64,000 bases of DNA from Epiperipatus broadwayi (GCA_028023455.1 JAQFVV010013059.1:186001-250000); one strand, 5' to 3'; counted from the first letter of the stretch, positions 24,175 through 36,696 are shown. A program made the numbers and translations. Notes: generated from the sequence alone by a model not told the origin.

Positions 24175-24437
24175 GTAATTTTTACTACATCACTCTTGTA
24201 CAAAGTATGGACTGGTTTCTATCCACTTTTAACACCTTGTGGAGAGATGTAGTCATAAACATATGACCAAAGACATGTGTAAAAGGTGGATGATCTCCAA
24301 GGTGCACATTTCATGCTGAAACAACACTCATCAGTTGGCCTAGATCACATTCTCTTATACATAAGGTATTAAAAGTGACCAGAAACCAGTTCCCATCTTG
24401 CATGAGAGTGCTGTAGTGAAATTTGCACTACAGAAAT
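24175..24437 (-). mobile_element. HamD element with imperfect terminal inverted repeats
   Basis: The left end (TTTTTACTACATCACTCTTG) and right end (AGAGTGCTGTAGTGAAATTTG) are inverted relatives. Farther in, TGGACTGGTTTCTATCC pairs with GACCAGAAACCAGTTCCC. The ribozyme block lies between. Only one copy was seen; 28015-28085 has related CTGGTTTCTAT strings. Confidence 0.65.
24291..24347 (-). ncRNA. Hammerhead ribozyme motif (HamD), intact core strings
   Basis: Minus strand: TGATCT-AGG-CCAA, CTGATGA, hairpin GTGTTG/CAGCAT (6 bp with two G-U pairs), GAAA, helix III within ATGTGCAC, C before the predicted cut, then TTGG-AGATCA. CTGATGA and GAAA are both canonical and both parts of helix I pair fully. 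The weak point is helix III, where position 16.1 is C instead of U. The bulge AGG sits where HamC has TGG, a place used for loop-loop contacts in natural type I hammerheads. Confidence 0.65.
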
Positions 24438-24439
24438 AT

Positions 24440-25270
24440 TATTGACAGGATTTGATTTTGAAAATTTTCGATCTTTACAAAAATTTGAACCTAATTTTAT
24501 ATTTAAATTGTACTTTTGTATATAAATTTAAAATAAATTGACCTTGCTTCATTTTGATTAGTTTCAAATGTTTTTTTAGAATTTATTAATATATAATATA
24601 CAGTAATACTTTTGTTATTTTTTTAAAACATGTTTATTATTAAACTAATCTTGAACAAAATTAATATGAAGAATGTACAAACATGTATAGATTTTTCAAT
24701 CATTTAAAATAGTCTTTATTAAGACAAATATTTCAGAAATATATCTAAAACATACTAAAATTAATTATAAATAGATTTAAAGTATTTTATAACAATATGT
24801 TTGTATAAAAATAAATTTACTTTTTATAATACAAGTTTACAAGTTAAAAGATGAATTTACTTTTGTATTTAAAGGTTTTTCTTAATTTCAATAATTTTTA
24901 AAATAATATTTAATTTATAAAGCGCAAACAGTATTTGAAATTAAAACTGCAAACCTCTGCACTTATTAGCCAATCAGGTGTTATTAATAGCGATCAAATC
25001 GTAAATACAAGACAGAGAATTTAACAAGAAGAGGGCTTCCACCCTCCTCTTTACTTGTTTTTCTATATATCCAAGCCAGTCTGAAGTACTTAGATTTGAA
25101 AGCATGAATCCTCAAACATATTCACATTTAATTCACTGAGTTTAAATTACAAACATACAGCATGAAATCCTACGATTTAGTATGCAGCAGTTTTTAGATG
25201 TTGTAACTTGCAGTAACATGTGTAAATAATATTTAATTTCAAATACTGTTGCTGACCCAATCCTCATCAT
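24440..25270. other. AT-rich, nothing recognised
   Basis: No ORF or repeat of note. Confidence 0.4.
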
Positions 25271-25279
25271 CCACCCCCC

Positions 25280-25410
25280 ACACATATATAATCATTGTTC
25301 AGTTTATATTAAGATAGCAAATCTTCAAACTTTAAAGCACATGCTTTAATCTATTCCAATCTCCAAATCTTCAGCCATCCATACCATTGAAAATCTGATG
25401 ATGGAATACT
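25280..25410 (-). repeat. HamC body half
   Basis: The TA-stretch-to-body half of HamC (CAGTTTATATTAAGATAGC to GAAAATCTGATGATGG). It lies before the ribozyme half at 25490-25670, whereas in 236-590 the ribozyme half comes first. The order is therefore permuted. Confidence 0.6.
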
Positions 25411-25489
25411 CTATTAAAGTTTTATTTTGGTTATAATTGAATATTTCTTTTATTAAATAAAAGATTTGAAATATAGGCATTCTTATACC

Positions 25490-25670
25490 TGGAATATAAA
25501 TATAGAGGATTTTGAACTCAGACTTTCAAGCAATCTTCAACTAATCAAACTATCTCATACTACTGATACACATGACCACACACATAAACGAAAGATAAAT
25601 AATCACCAATATACATATTTTGTGCTGAACCAGCACTCATCAGTTGGTCCAGATTATCATCTCCCATATA
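25490..25670 (-). mobile_element. HamC ribozyme half
   Basis: Starts at the GATTTTGAACTCAGAC end block and runs through the ribozyme to CTCCCATATATAT. The open stretch across it is chance. Confidence 0.65.
25600..25656 (-). ncRNA. Hammerhead ribozyme motif (HamC), best-paired copy
   Basis: Minus strand: TAATC-TGG-ACCAA, CTGATGA, perfect 6-bp hairpin GTGCTG/CAGCAC with loop GTT, AAAA, helix III in ATATGTAT, A before the predicted cut, TTGGT-GATTA. All helices pair. Only G12 is changed (A for G). Confidence 0.65.
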
Positions 25671-25674
25671 TATA

Positions 25675-25815
25675 TAAAATAATCCCAGTGCATAACGCTA
25701 TACTGAAATAAATATATATAAATATTAAGCATAAATCACCCCACATGGTTAAGAAATCCAGTACCGCCCTCTGTGAACTAGTATATGAATACATTAGAAT
25801 TTGTATTTCAAAATA
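25675..25815. repeat. Direct repeat, copy 1
   Basis: AATAATCCCAGTGCATAACG to ATTAGAATTTGTA recurs at 26022-26140 with about ten differences. It contains the GCCCTCTGTGAA block. Function unknown. Confidence 0.8.
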
Positions 25816-26021
25816 GCCAGATCAAAATGATACCACTTTGACCTGCTATATGATGTTATATATTGAAATACGAACAAACTCAAACAAAGAACTTGAAATT
25901 TTAGCAAGCAACGATCTTAACTTTTTGCTACAAACAAACATGTTTTATTATTATTATATAAAGACAAACTAAACATTAGTAATTTTAATATTTAAACCAC
26001 CTAACACAAATGTATAGAAAA

Positions 26022-26140
26022 TAATCACAGCGCATAACGCTATACTGAAATATATAAATATTAAGCATAAATCACTCCACATGGTTAAGAAATCCAGTGC
26101 TGCCCTCTGTGAATTAATATATAAAATACATTAGAATTCG
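26022..26140. repeat. Direct repeat, copy 2
   Basis: Second copy of 25675-25815, followed directly by a HamC body fragment. The two copies bracket about 200 bp of unrelated AT-rich DNA. Confidence 0.8.
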
Positions 26141-26143
26141 TAT

Positions 26144-26330
26144 AATCAGTGCTCAGTTTATATTAAGATAGCAAATCTTTATACTTTAATGGACAAAGTA
26201 CACACACTGATGATTATTTATATTTCCACATGTGTATGGTCATGTGTATCAGTAGTATGAGATAGTTTGGTTTGTTGAAAGTTGCTTGAAAGTCTGAATT
26301 CAAATCTCCTATATTTAAATAAAAGAAGCC
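26144..26330. repeat. HamC rearranged fragment, ribozyme lost
   Basis: A body piece (CAGTGCTCAGTTTATATTAA) in one orientation is joined near 26200 to an end-block piece in the other (CACATGTGTATGGTCATGTG to TGAATTCAAATCTCC). The CTGATGATTATT at the join lacks a helix II hairpin. Confidence 0.65.
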
Positions 26331-28940
26331 AAAATTTGCATAACTCCTGAAACATTGGGCACAGCAAAAGTTTTGAAGAAGTAGCTACATAATATTGAAT
26401 CACATAAGCATGCACTCAGTAAACAATATGATAACACTGAATATGGAACTTTGGGAGAATGATATTTTGAATTGTGCATAAAGTTTGCATAATATAAATT
26501 ACAAAGATTTTTTTTAGTAAATAGTGGGTTAATTTTTTTTAAAAGATATATAAATCTTTAAAACTTAAATTTTGCTATTTGTAAAATTAAAAATGTCATG
26601 AATAAAAATGTTAAAGGATCTGCAACTATGTAATCAATACACTATATATTAATGCCGGTATTTTTTTCAATAAAATATGAAATTATTGTGATAATAAAAT
26701 TATTTATTTGTACATAATGATATATTAAGAAGAAACCATAGTTTAAAAAAATGTTTTGGAAGGAATGGTGAATGGAACTTAAAAGAAAGAACAGAAAATA
26801 TTGATCTTTCTGGTTGATATGAGATAGTAAGGGATATATGGAATTGAAGATATGGACATCGAAAAGAATAGACTAAAAATGGATGAACTTATTGTGTGAC
26901 TGCTCTCTAGTCCTGTCCATAAGACATAATGCTATTGATTGATATTTAATGATAACGAATTACTTAATAATTTTGTCTTACGTGATATATCTTAAGTGCA
27001 AAATCAAAAAATCAATCAGAGGGATTGGGTGGGTGTTTAAAAGTCTTATCAACTAGTTATCACGGAATAATCAAGCTTATTATAGATGACCCTAGACTGT
27101 GCGTATACATACACACATATACATATTTTGCAAATAATAAATGTGGGAGGTTGAATTGTAAAATCTGGTCAATGAATAATTTTATTAAATGTGCTTATCT
27201 TCAATTGTTAGCAGTGCCTTCGCGTTGTTCTCAACCTTCTTCAAATAGATAGACATTTTGTTGTGCACACACTTGCACACATATGTATATATTCAGAATC
27301 CAAATGATTTTTTAAAATCTAAATGTAAATATATTCATAACTGTAAGCAAGGAATAGTTCTAAGGAGGAATCTGTCCACAGCTGCTCTTCCATCAATGAA
27401 TAGTGACATGTTGAAGGAAATGAACCTTTGGGCAGTTACTTTTAGCCCTAGTAGTCATTTTTTTCCTGTTGTTATTTTTATTAATGAAGATAATTATCTC
27501 CTCTAAATCACTATAAATTGTAATCATTAGCCCACTTTAACTAGACAAACATTGCCCAACTTAAAGAACTCGCAGGGGTAGCTGTGCTTCAGGGTACTAT
27601 AATCTCCAATCATTAAACTGGTATATAAAAAAAATTAACTGTTTACTGAAAATGAGTGAAAGATTTTTATTACTTTGAAATAAATACTCAAATCACTTTA
27701 TAATAAATAATGAATCATAATAATAAAAAAATGCAAAAAAAAAAAAATGTATACGCGGTGAAATTAATTGAACTATGCACACACACAGTATATACATATT
27801 TTTTTCAAATTTGTTGGTTTTTATCAGTATTTCTCATATCATCTCCACTATATAGCAATCATCCACTGGTAAAAGACTCAGATCTGCTTCTCCCATTATG
27901 CATGCATTTCACGACAAATTTTTCTTTCTCTTCAGAAGAACCAGAGATATCAAATACCCGAATCTTCATTTATTTCCATATTGACATCTCAATACCTTTT
28001 ATCGCACCAATTTCACACAGAGAGGGACTGGTTTCTATGTTACACAAGATAAGGGCTAGTTTCTATCAACTTTTATCTCATTTCCACCTTATCACAATCA
28101 CTCATTAATTATTAGCTTTTTTGTTTACATATATATTAAACCACAGTCTATCATGTTTACACTTCAAACATAAGGCTACAAATCCTGGAGAAATGTAAAT
28201 GACCTCTAAGTTATGTTTTAACCAAATTAATCTTTTCGGTTAAACCATTGTCATCATATCCTATAAATATTCTTTAAATTTATTAAATATGTTAATATTA
28301 ATAAACAGCCACCTGTAAATGAGTATGTCATTTCATCATGACAAAAAGAAAAAGGAAAAAAAAATATATAGAAATAAGTTTTGTGCCACAGATATATCCA
28401 CATATTAATATTCTCATTCATTTTTCTATTTAATATTTTACCATACTCTGTTTAATTTCTTCAGCAGGAAACTTTTCTTTTTGAAATATTTTCACTACCA
28501 TATCTAATTGTAGTTCTCCAATGTATTCTGTTCTCTTCCACATCTTCTTACTGGAATCAACCTACCTTGCACTTCTTTGGAGTGTCTTTTGAGATAATCC
28601 TTATATTATAGATAGGGTCTACCTCTCTCATGAAAATGGTATTCAAATTCACCATAAAAAATCCTTCAACAAAGTCTTATATTGTTTACTCATCTTACAT
28701 GTCCAATCCAAAGACATTGGATTTTTTTCATTAAATATCATATAAAACATTAGAAATAGAAAGTACATTTTAGGAAAGTATGTCATGGTTAAATTTTTAA
28801 TAATTGAATTTTAGACATATAAACGTTCAAATATTTATGAAGAAAAGATTGACTACATTGTTTTAAAAATTGGTTTTATTTATACTGAGCATGCTCAGCA
28901 AGAATAAAGCCAATTTTATTGCCAAAAAAATGAGATAATA
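26330..28940. other. AT-rich, no gene supported
   Basis: The open stretches 27025-27252, 27258-27506 and 27710-28108 overlap A/C microsatellites and look like chance. 28015-28085 shares CTGGTTTCTAT strings with HamD. 28440-28760 may be a worn retroelement piece on the minus strand, without a secure match. Confidence 0.4.
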
Positions 28941-29038
28941 GTCAAGCGTTGGTGGCCTAGCAGTTAGCATAGCTGCCTTCCAAGCAACTGGTCCGGGTTT
29001 GCTTCCCAGTCAATGCATTTGACATATGAAAAAAAAAA
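28941..29038 (+). mobile_element. SINE-1, tRNA-like, 98 bp
   Basis: Flanked by GAGATAATA at 28932-28940 and 29039-29047. GTCAAGCGTTGGTGGCC starts it. A box TGGCCTAGCAG, anticodon loop CTTCCAA (TCC), GGTTTGCTTCC B box, and GCATTTGACATATG plus A run follow. Confidence 0.85.
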
Positions 29039-29047
29039 GAGATAATA

Positions 29048-32000
29048 TATTTAATGAATTAGATAATAATTTGTTAAAAACAAGACATAATTATAATATT
29101 TGTAGATAGTATATATTGAAATATTTAGTTTATCCAATTAAATTGTAAAAAAATTCAAACTTTATATTTTTTCAATTATATACTACTACTGTTAATAACA
29201 GTGCATAGATTAGTCTAAAATATTATTTTTTAAATGGTACTCTTCTTCATCCTTCTTCTGGAGTAGGTCCCTCAAATGGTAAAAATACTAGCCCCAAACA
29301 TGACACTGGAAAATGACACCATAAATCAACATAATGTGATAACCCACACTTTTGGTAACCCCCTCATTAACTTCAAATTTTAAAAAAGAAAGAAATGGAG
29401 AAATTAGGAGGATCCTCAGAGATAAGCATTTACAATTTCTATTGATTATTGCCTTTGGCAGAATAGACTAGTGTCACCTTGATTTCAATATTCATAAGTC
29501 TATGTTAATAAGGACATTGATGAAGCCTAGTAATATATGTAAAAGAGAGGAACTTTAATACCACTTAAAACATTGTTTTCTATACTAATCTTTGTCTCTT
29601 TCTAATAGTTAATTGGATTTGAGAAATATAAATAAAATTTGAATATTCCTAAAATAGTTCAGCATATAAGTAAGATATAATCATCACAAATCTTTAGATA
29701 AACCCCAATTTTAGAATAATAAAGATTAAATCATATGATGCTACTACTAATAATAATTATATTCGACAGAACATTGGGTAATGATAGCTATGTTTTAAAA
29801 AAACTATTAAATATGGGTTTAAAAATTGGAAATGTTACAATTAGATGTAGTCTTTTTCCATATATTAATTATATTTTGTCTAATAGTAAAATCTATTTAA
29901 GAGTTTTACCTTCTCTGCTCCAACAATCCTAGATAAGAAGACCTACAGTTTTTCGTATACACATTGCTTTCTTCTATTTGTTTTGTTTACCCTTTTTATC
30001 TTTATCATTATTAATATCAATCAATTATAAAAATATTTTCATATGCTATAATTGAATATTTCAGGAATAGCTAAAAAAAGAAAGATTATTCATATGCTGA
30101 AAAAAAATGAACAGTAGTTTATAGTATTTCTGAAATAGTAGGGAAGAATTATATTAAAGCAAATGGACATCTTCTTATGGATATCACCATATGGTAAAAT
30201 AAAGTGTGAAACTGAATTGAAGTCACTGATAGAAGTAAAATATGTAAAGCATAAAGATGAAAATGGATTTATCATACATTGACATTTTAGAAATCAGCAA
30301 AAAAAGCTGAGTAATTGAACTAGATCAACTATGGTGAAGTTTATCCAAACCACTTTGAACACTGTTTAGCAAAACTCTTTATTTGTACATATATACATAC
30401 CCCTTATGTTTTGACTGTCCTGCAGTCTTCTTCAGAGCAAAGAAAAGTGTGATTTTGGTAATATTTATGGTGAAGTTTAAGAAAAATAAATGAAAATACA
30501 CATAAGAAAAGTTTGACAAAGATGAAGCAATCAGAAAATCAGAATGACTGTCAGAAAATGATGTAGTATTATAAAGAATAGATTAAAGCAATCTAAGAAA
30601 AACAGTATCTTAATGTGGAATTTATGAAGCAAAAGACAGTTTCACTCATAGAAAAGAAACATGCCATTTGATAAATTATAATTGAACAACAAACACCAAA
30701 CAAATGAGTGAGAAACATACACAAAAACTTCAGACCACTTCTGGTGATGCCATTTATACAAAAAAATCAATAATAAATAATAAGGTTAAATTTGAAGTTA
30801 TTGCCAAAACCTAAGACCACAGAATATTATGGTATTGATGCAGGAATTTTACAGAAAACCAGAGACTAATTACATTTGATAAAAGAGCTTATTAAAAATT
30901 GTCAAATTGTGATTTGCAGATTGTATGAAATCAACTTTTGTCTTTGTAGTAAAGAGAAAAGTCTTTCTTGAGAATAAAATTATATAAAATAATTGTTATA
31001 TTAAATGAAATTAAAACTATGAACATATTAAAGCCTACTCTAAAAAAAAACTCCCAGATATATAAAATGTTTTTAGGAAAGACCATGAAATAGATAACTG
31101 AATAAGCCATTAAATACCAGAAAGAAATGTAGATATGCTTTATTAACTACAACAGGGTTTTTAAATATAAGTGATCTTACTAAATATGGGGAGATTTTTA
31201 GAAGAAAGATAGACTGTAACATCTAATTGTTTTTAGAAAACTCTATTATTCAAACAACTTATGTTGAACTGAACTGGTTTCACATTGACAAAATGAAATA
31301 AAGCATTAAATATTGTCACACTAATGCAATTCAATAAAATTATAAAATCAAAGTAAGCTAGAAGTAATATCTATGGAAATATGGCTGGAATCACATGGAT
31401 TTTACTTTTTACCTAGTTTCTTTAGGACTAGTATATTTTTAGTGGTGATTACTGGGGTTCTGTTTTAAAAAAATATGACCACCCTAAACTTCTGGATATT
31501 CAATCAAATATTACCATGAAAAATATTACTGATATTCTCAAATCTATTTTTTTTTATAATAACTTCATGTTCTTTCGTATATTCCTTCATCAGATATCAG
31601 AAGAGAAGTCTCCGAAAAATGTATAAAAAAATTGCTAAATAAATAAGACCATGAACTCAAAGTACAGGTTTCTCTTTATGAGTGTATAACCAAAAATCTA
31701 TAATTGAAAAATTATAATAATGGATTTCTCTTGAGGTTCCAAACAATTTTTTTTAGACTTAACAATAAAATTGGCAGGATGTGATGTTCCTAGATGTTAG
31801 TAAAGTCTCATCAACAAATTAAAAACAACCTTTGGTCAATGCACTCATTTGTTTCATAAACGAAATTTAATAGCTTCCAACTTATGTAGATAAACATATA
31901 CCATAAACTACATAGACAATGATAGTCAAATCTATACTCTACAATGGTAGATTTGATAGACCTAATAAAAACACTAGTGATTTTATTTCAAGGTTTGAAT

Positions 32001-32150
32001 TTGATAATAGTCAAACTGTCTAATAAAAATATGTATACAATAAATAAAGAATAAATTCAGAGTCAAAAAAAAAAAAATCAAAAACTTTACATATCAAGTA
32101 TTATTCTAATATTTTTCTCCTTTCCTTTTTTTGCATTTCTTCATATATTC
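29048..32150. other. AT-rich, possibly decayed coding DNA, nothing identified
   Basis: Purine-rich stretches at 30500-31400 look like worn coding DNA but match no family I recognise. A foldback-family arm lies at about 30405-30470 (GACTGTCCTGCAGTCTTC). A CATCAG block with CGAAAAATG near 31580-31620 is weak. The 65-codon stretch 29735-29932 is not convincing. Confidence 0.35.
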
Positions 32151-32463
32151 ATATATATTACTTTTTTTATAAATCTCTTCATATACACTCTCATGCAATT
32201 TTTATATAATGTTTCCTTTATTTTTCTAACAGTTTCAACTATCCTGCAGTCTTCATCAGAACTATAATAAAATATGATTATTAATAATAATGCAAAATAT
32301 ATATTTTATATGTATATAAAGTAATGATTATATGATTATATGTTTAAATGTTGTAGTTCTAATGAAGATGCAGGGTAATCAAAACTGTTAAAAAAATAAA
32401 AGAGAAATTATATAAAAATTGCATTAGAGTGTAGAGGAGATTTATAAAAAAATAATATATATG
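32150..32463. repeat. Foldback element, arms about 112 bp
   Basis: Arms 32150-32265 and 32352-32463 are inverted repeats running from an outer TATATATTA, through TGCAATTTTTATATAA, to an inner AGTTCT. The centre is about 85 bp of AT. Confidence 0.8.
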
Positions 32464-32965
32464 AACTTTACATATGCTGATAACATTATATTTATAGTTA
32501 GTAGTGATGAAGAAAAGAGTGAAAAAATTAAAATACAGCTCAATATAAAAAACATTATCGTGACTAATTTTAAAATCAGTATTAAAGATATAGAATTTAT
32601 TAACACTTTTTTGAATTTTTGATTATTCATCAACAACAGTAATGATATTGAACAGAATATCAATGATATATCTAGAAAATATCTAACCTTAAGAATAAAA
32701 ATTGAAAAAAAAATAGAATTTCATAGACTAATATATTCTCTATGATTCTGGATTATTGTAAAAGCTGGAAACTGAAAAAAAAATGTAATACTGGTGAAAT
32801 TCTTTGAGAACTTCATAGATGAAGAGGAAATGGACAAGTCATAACTTGACCAAATTAGATCTAAATTATCATTTGAAGTTCTCAAATTGTCTTATTTTGA
32901 TTATAGCGAGAGAGTAGATAATTCATTAGGAAAGTTTATAATACTCTGATTCGGTTGATTTGGTG
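32460..32965 (+). pseudogene. Reverse transcriptase remnant of another non-LTR element
   Basis: Reads FTYADNIIFIVSSDEEKSE just after the foldback arm. YADN sits where RTs have YADD, the catalytic Asp pair of the palm. Downstream IEFINTFLNF then LFINNSNDIEQNI fits the region where LINE RTs read K.LG..I. Stops at about 32622 and 32743 break it. This family is not the RTE above. Confidence 0.5.
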
Positions 32966-34085
32966 GAAAGATCTTGGTAAGTATGAGTCACATTGTTGTT
33001 AATAAATACTTCGCAATAACTTTGTTATAAAGCATTGTGAAACAATTAAAAAGTGCCAATGTATAATCTAATTCGCTAATAAAACATGAAAAGAGGATGT
33101 AGCACATAAATAAGTAATGACCAAGTTTTCACTTATTTATAAGTTGTGTATGAACTTATATATGATTCTTTAATTTTATAATTTAGCAGTAACATACATA
33201 TGCATCGCAAATATAAAACAAAAATTCATAATTGACTAAAATTATTATTAAAAAGTACAATAAATCTGCACACTATTATTTTATTTTATTTCCTTATAAA
33301 GTCACATGACATTTTAGTATTTACACAATCGATGAAGATAATTGTTTGTTACATTTAATTGAGCAATTAAGATTTTTTATTTTGTTTTATTTTCCTTTGC
33401 TGAAAATGAACTAAATATCTTTAGTCTTTAAACCTTAGAGTATTAAATATTATATAATTATTTCAAATAAATAATAAAGTCTTCTAAATATAAATCTTTT
33501 CATTATTAATTTATAAAATTAAAAAATATTATTTCTAATACATATGATGAAGAAACATAAGCTTCCCAAACCATAGTTCTGCGTGCTGTGTCTCATTTTC
33601 AGTTGACGTCAATATATTAGAAGAGTCAGAGATTTTTAATTATGAATATAATAGCTTTAATAGACAGCTTTTATCTGTTCAAATAAGTAGCCATTATAAT
33701 GATCTCATTATATAACATTTTTTCATTTGAGTTTGAAAATGGCGAAACTTGAAATTTAATTTAAATTTTATTGAAGCTTAAGACTTTTGCATTTAGATAG
33801 CCAGATCTCGCTAACCTTTCAATTATTGGTCAATTAATGGGCATCTAGCTTTATTTTGCTAGACGATAAAATAAGAAGAGAAAATATAAACTCACACTAT
33901 TGGCTTCTTCTTTATTCTTTCTCTGCATAGATGTAATGATACATCTTTGCTTTGCAATGGTATAATTAAAGCTATTTTACTTTTGCTTATTAATACATAT
34001 AATATATCAGTTGCAGCGTATAATTAACTTTTCTGGGCATATTTAAAAAAATCTTCCATCTGGAACATTAAATTAAACAGTGGTG
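32965..34085. other. AT-rich, nothing recognised
   Basis: No supported ORF, RNA or repeat family. Confidence 0.4.
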
Positions 34086-34425
34086 GTTTGCACAGATGCA
34101 AAATTCTCCATACCATAACACCACTCAGTGAAAGCCAAAATAATCAATGGATGCATGAAGGTTTATGCATAAAATCTCTAATTTAATGCATACTCATCAA
34201 ATATCCTGACTAGTTTCTAGTTTGTGGCCTTCATCAGTGAGGAGCTTTGGATCTCAGAGCACTGTACCTAGAGTAGGCCTAGATAGGGATTTTATGCACC
34301 AACCTTCCTGTATCCATTGATTACTCTGGCTTGAACTAAGTGGCACTACTGTGGAGAGTTTTGCCTCTGTGTAAACAGCTTGTGTAAGCATAAAGAATGG
34401 TAATCAAGTGATGTTCAGTGGTAGT
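34085..34425. mobile_element. HamA head-to-head pair
   Basis: A minus-oriented unit (34090-34270, with arm and ribozyme) meets a plus-oriented half unit (34278-34425) that ends in the tail GTGATGTTCAGTGG. The two arms are inverted repeats, so the RNA would fold back on itself. No clear target-site duplication. Confidence 0.65.
34196..34252 (-). ncRNA. Hammerhead motif (HamA), intact core strings
   Basis: Minus strand: CTGATGA, AGGCCACAAACTA, GAAAC, TA, GTC, then AGGATA. All three invariant strings are present and the expected cut follows GTC. Helix II is weak here (GG with CT at best), and outer helix I has one bulge. Confidence 0.5.
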
Positions 34426-34534
34426 TTAGGTTTTACATATTTTTGATTTTATAAAAATGATATGTTTCTGTCCTAATTAGAAATTATTTATAATAGACAT
34501 TATGCCTGACAATGAATGATTAAACTGAAGGACA

Positions 34535-34725
34535 ATTACAACAAGCTAGAAACTAATCTGGGAATATTGGATGAGTAGACCTTAGATAGAGTTTATGCAT
34601 AAACCTTCTAGCATCCATACATTACTATGGCTTGTACTTGGTGGCATTACTGTATGAAGAATTTGATACTATTTTAACAGTTTGTGTAGGCATAAGAAAT
34701 AGTGGTCATGTGGTGTTTTTATAAA
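34535..34725 (+). mobile_element. HamA 3' half
   Basis: Starts within the ribozyme (CTAGAAACTAATCTGG). It continues through the GAGTAGACC block and arm to the tail TAGTGGTCATGTGGTG. The 5' half, including CTGATGA, is missing. Confidence 0.6.
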
Positions 34726-35595
34726 ATATTACGCTTTTAATGCAGTACATCAGATTCATGGTAATCAACTATTAAAATAAAAAAAAGTTATTAATGATCA
34801 AAATCTCAAAGCATGCTCAGTTGCAAATTACTAAATCTTGATTCAAAACATTTTTAGTATTACTAATGTTCCAGGCTTTCTTAATTTTTTTCCTTTTGCT
34901 AACATTTGATTCATTACATACAATGCTAATTTTCTGAGCCCAATAATCAATTATCCCCATATTATCAATATAAAAAAAATCTTAATTATCAATTTAATTT
35001 TTTTTCATTTTATCATGAAAAATCTTTTGGACATAAAAAAATTGAATGGTTTTGTTGCTTGGGAGGTCATAAGAAAGTTTAAACATTATAGCTCTCACAA
35101 AATTAACATTCATATGATGAATCAACTGATAGAAAAATAAAAAGTAAGGAAGTCTAAGATCTTGTTAATTCTAATCATGTTTGAATCCGAGATATAGTAA
35201 TGTGTAGCTGAATACACTGAAATTTGATTCATTAAATAATTTTTTTCTTTCATTTTAATAGTTAAGTACCATGAATAGGATGTACTACTTTGAAAGCATG
35301 TGTGGCTCTTAATATTTTATGGCATATGTATTCTGTTTCATGCATTGACTTATACATGCTTAGATATTCATAAATTATATATAGATTATTTAAATAATAC
35401 TTTATGTGCAATTTGAAAATTATAATTGTAATTTGTAATGTTATAATTGACTACTTATTAGTCTGCATATAGGTTATATTCACCTGCTTAAGGAGGTTTA
35501 TTTAAATTTCTTTGTATCAATAAATTATTCAATCTTTGTGGTCAAATTGAAATATTTAGATCTATATGGGACCTAAATAAAGGTGGGATTTTACC
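34725..35595. other. AT-rich, one SINE-2 tail
   Basis: 35030-35105 (minus) carries the SINE-2 tail (TTATGACCTCCCAAGC). Otherwise nothing recognised. Confidence 0.45.
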
Positions 35596-35599
35596 TTTA

Positions 35600-35700
35600 T
35601 TGTTAAAAGAAGGTTGCCATGACAACAATTTGAGATTGTTATCTATATTGGAATTATTTAAGTGTTGACTGGTTTCTAATGGTTATATATATAATAAACA
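35600..35700 (+). repeat. Repeat with inverted copy at 59475-59600
   Basis: Shares GTTGCCATGACAACAATTTG-like and GTTGACTGGTTTCTAATGG blocks with the reverse complement of 59475-59600. No coding content. Confidence 0.7.
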
Positions 35701-35704
35701 AATT

Positions 35705-36165
35705 TAAATCATAACACAATTCCAATCCATGTCTAACATTTTAAAGCAATTTAAAAACTGATGATGTCTCAATTCATATTATATTAAATGAAAGATTATC
35801 ATTGTGAATTAGCCTTATGTGAACATATATATATATATAAGTAGCAGAATGAATTTTATCTTTCCGAATTTATTGTTTATAAGATAACTTGTTATATCTA
35901 ATCTATTTATAAATTTCTGCATAGCATAATAATTCAAAATCTTCTATCAACATAGATTTCTATTACTTCTAAGATTGTCTTAAATATTGGCATTTCATGG
36001 TATATTCTTTGCAATGACCTGTCCAGATTTTTCCTGGAGTTTTTAGATTTTCCAACCATCATTTCAGATTTGGGATTTTAGAATAATTTATTTGGGTTTG
36101 CATTAAATTTTAGACTTTAATAAAAATAGACAATTTTTGAGCATCATGCATTTCTATACCACTGT
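35705..36165. other. AT-rich, nothing recognised
   Basis: No supported ORF, RNA or repeat family. Confidence 0.4.
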
Positions 36166-36169
36166 ATCT

Positions 36170-36295
36170 GTAAAATCTGGTTCTGCATGGTTTGATGCAG
36201 TAACAGAGTACACTCTGAAACTCAAAGTCCATGGATACTCCATCACTTTTAAAACTAAACTTCTTATGAATTCTGAATAATAAACCCATTTAATT
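36170..36295 (+). mobile_element. SINE-2 copy
   Basis: The head has TGGTTTGATGCAGTAACAG and a T-arm-like ACTCAAAGTCC. The tail CTTCTTATGAATTCTGAATA matches the SINE-2 tails of the minus-strand copies. Confidence 0.5.
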
Positions 36296-36610
36296 ATATA
36301 CTTAACATGAAAAGTTATTTAAAATCCGAAATTTGAGAATGTCTAAAAGTACAACAATAACCCGAACTCAAAATGTTTGTTTTAACAATCAGAAGTAATA
36401 CTTTTACATGCACATAAAATATATTTATAATAATTTTTTCATTTCGTATTTTGTTTATTATTTGCAATTTTTTTTTCACAAAATATAATGAAATTATAGT
36501 AAGTATGCATATGGAAATCAAGATAATAATGATTATTCACCTAGGACAGTTTTCCAATGCATGTCACTCTCACCCCCCCCCCCCAAACAATTTATTATAG
36601 CAACTCAATA

Positions 36611-36696
36611 TTTTTTTCCCATATGTTATAGCATCGGCCAGGAAGCGAACCCGCAACAACTGTCTGCACTGACATCTCGGCTACAAATGGTTGACA
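36611..36696 (-). mobile_element. SINE-1-related copy
   Basis: Minus strand: TTGTAGCCGAGATG (A-box region), GGGTTCGCTTCCTGG (T arm with B box), GGCCGATGC closing the acceptor stem, then an ATATG tail and A run. A 5-bp CAATA lies on each side, too short to rely on. Confidence 0.65.

Noticed and set aside
27710-28108. 132-codon open stretch as a gene
   Set aside because: Starts in poly(A), crosses a CA run, and shows no domain or conserved composition.
28440-28760. Retroelement remnant on the minus strand
   Set aside because: Some strings look coding, but I could not place any RT, endonuclease or gag motif with confidence.
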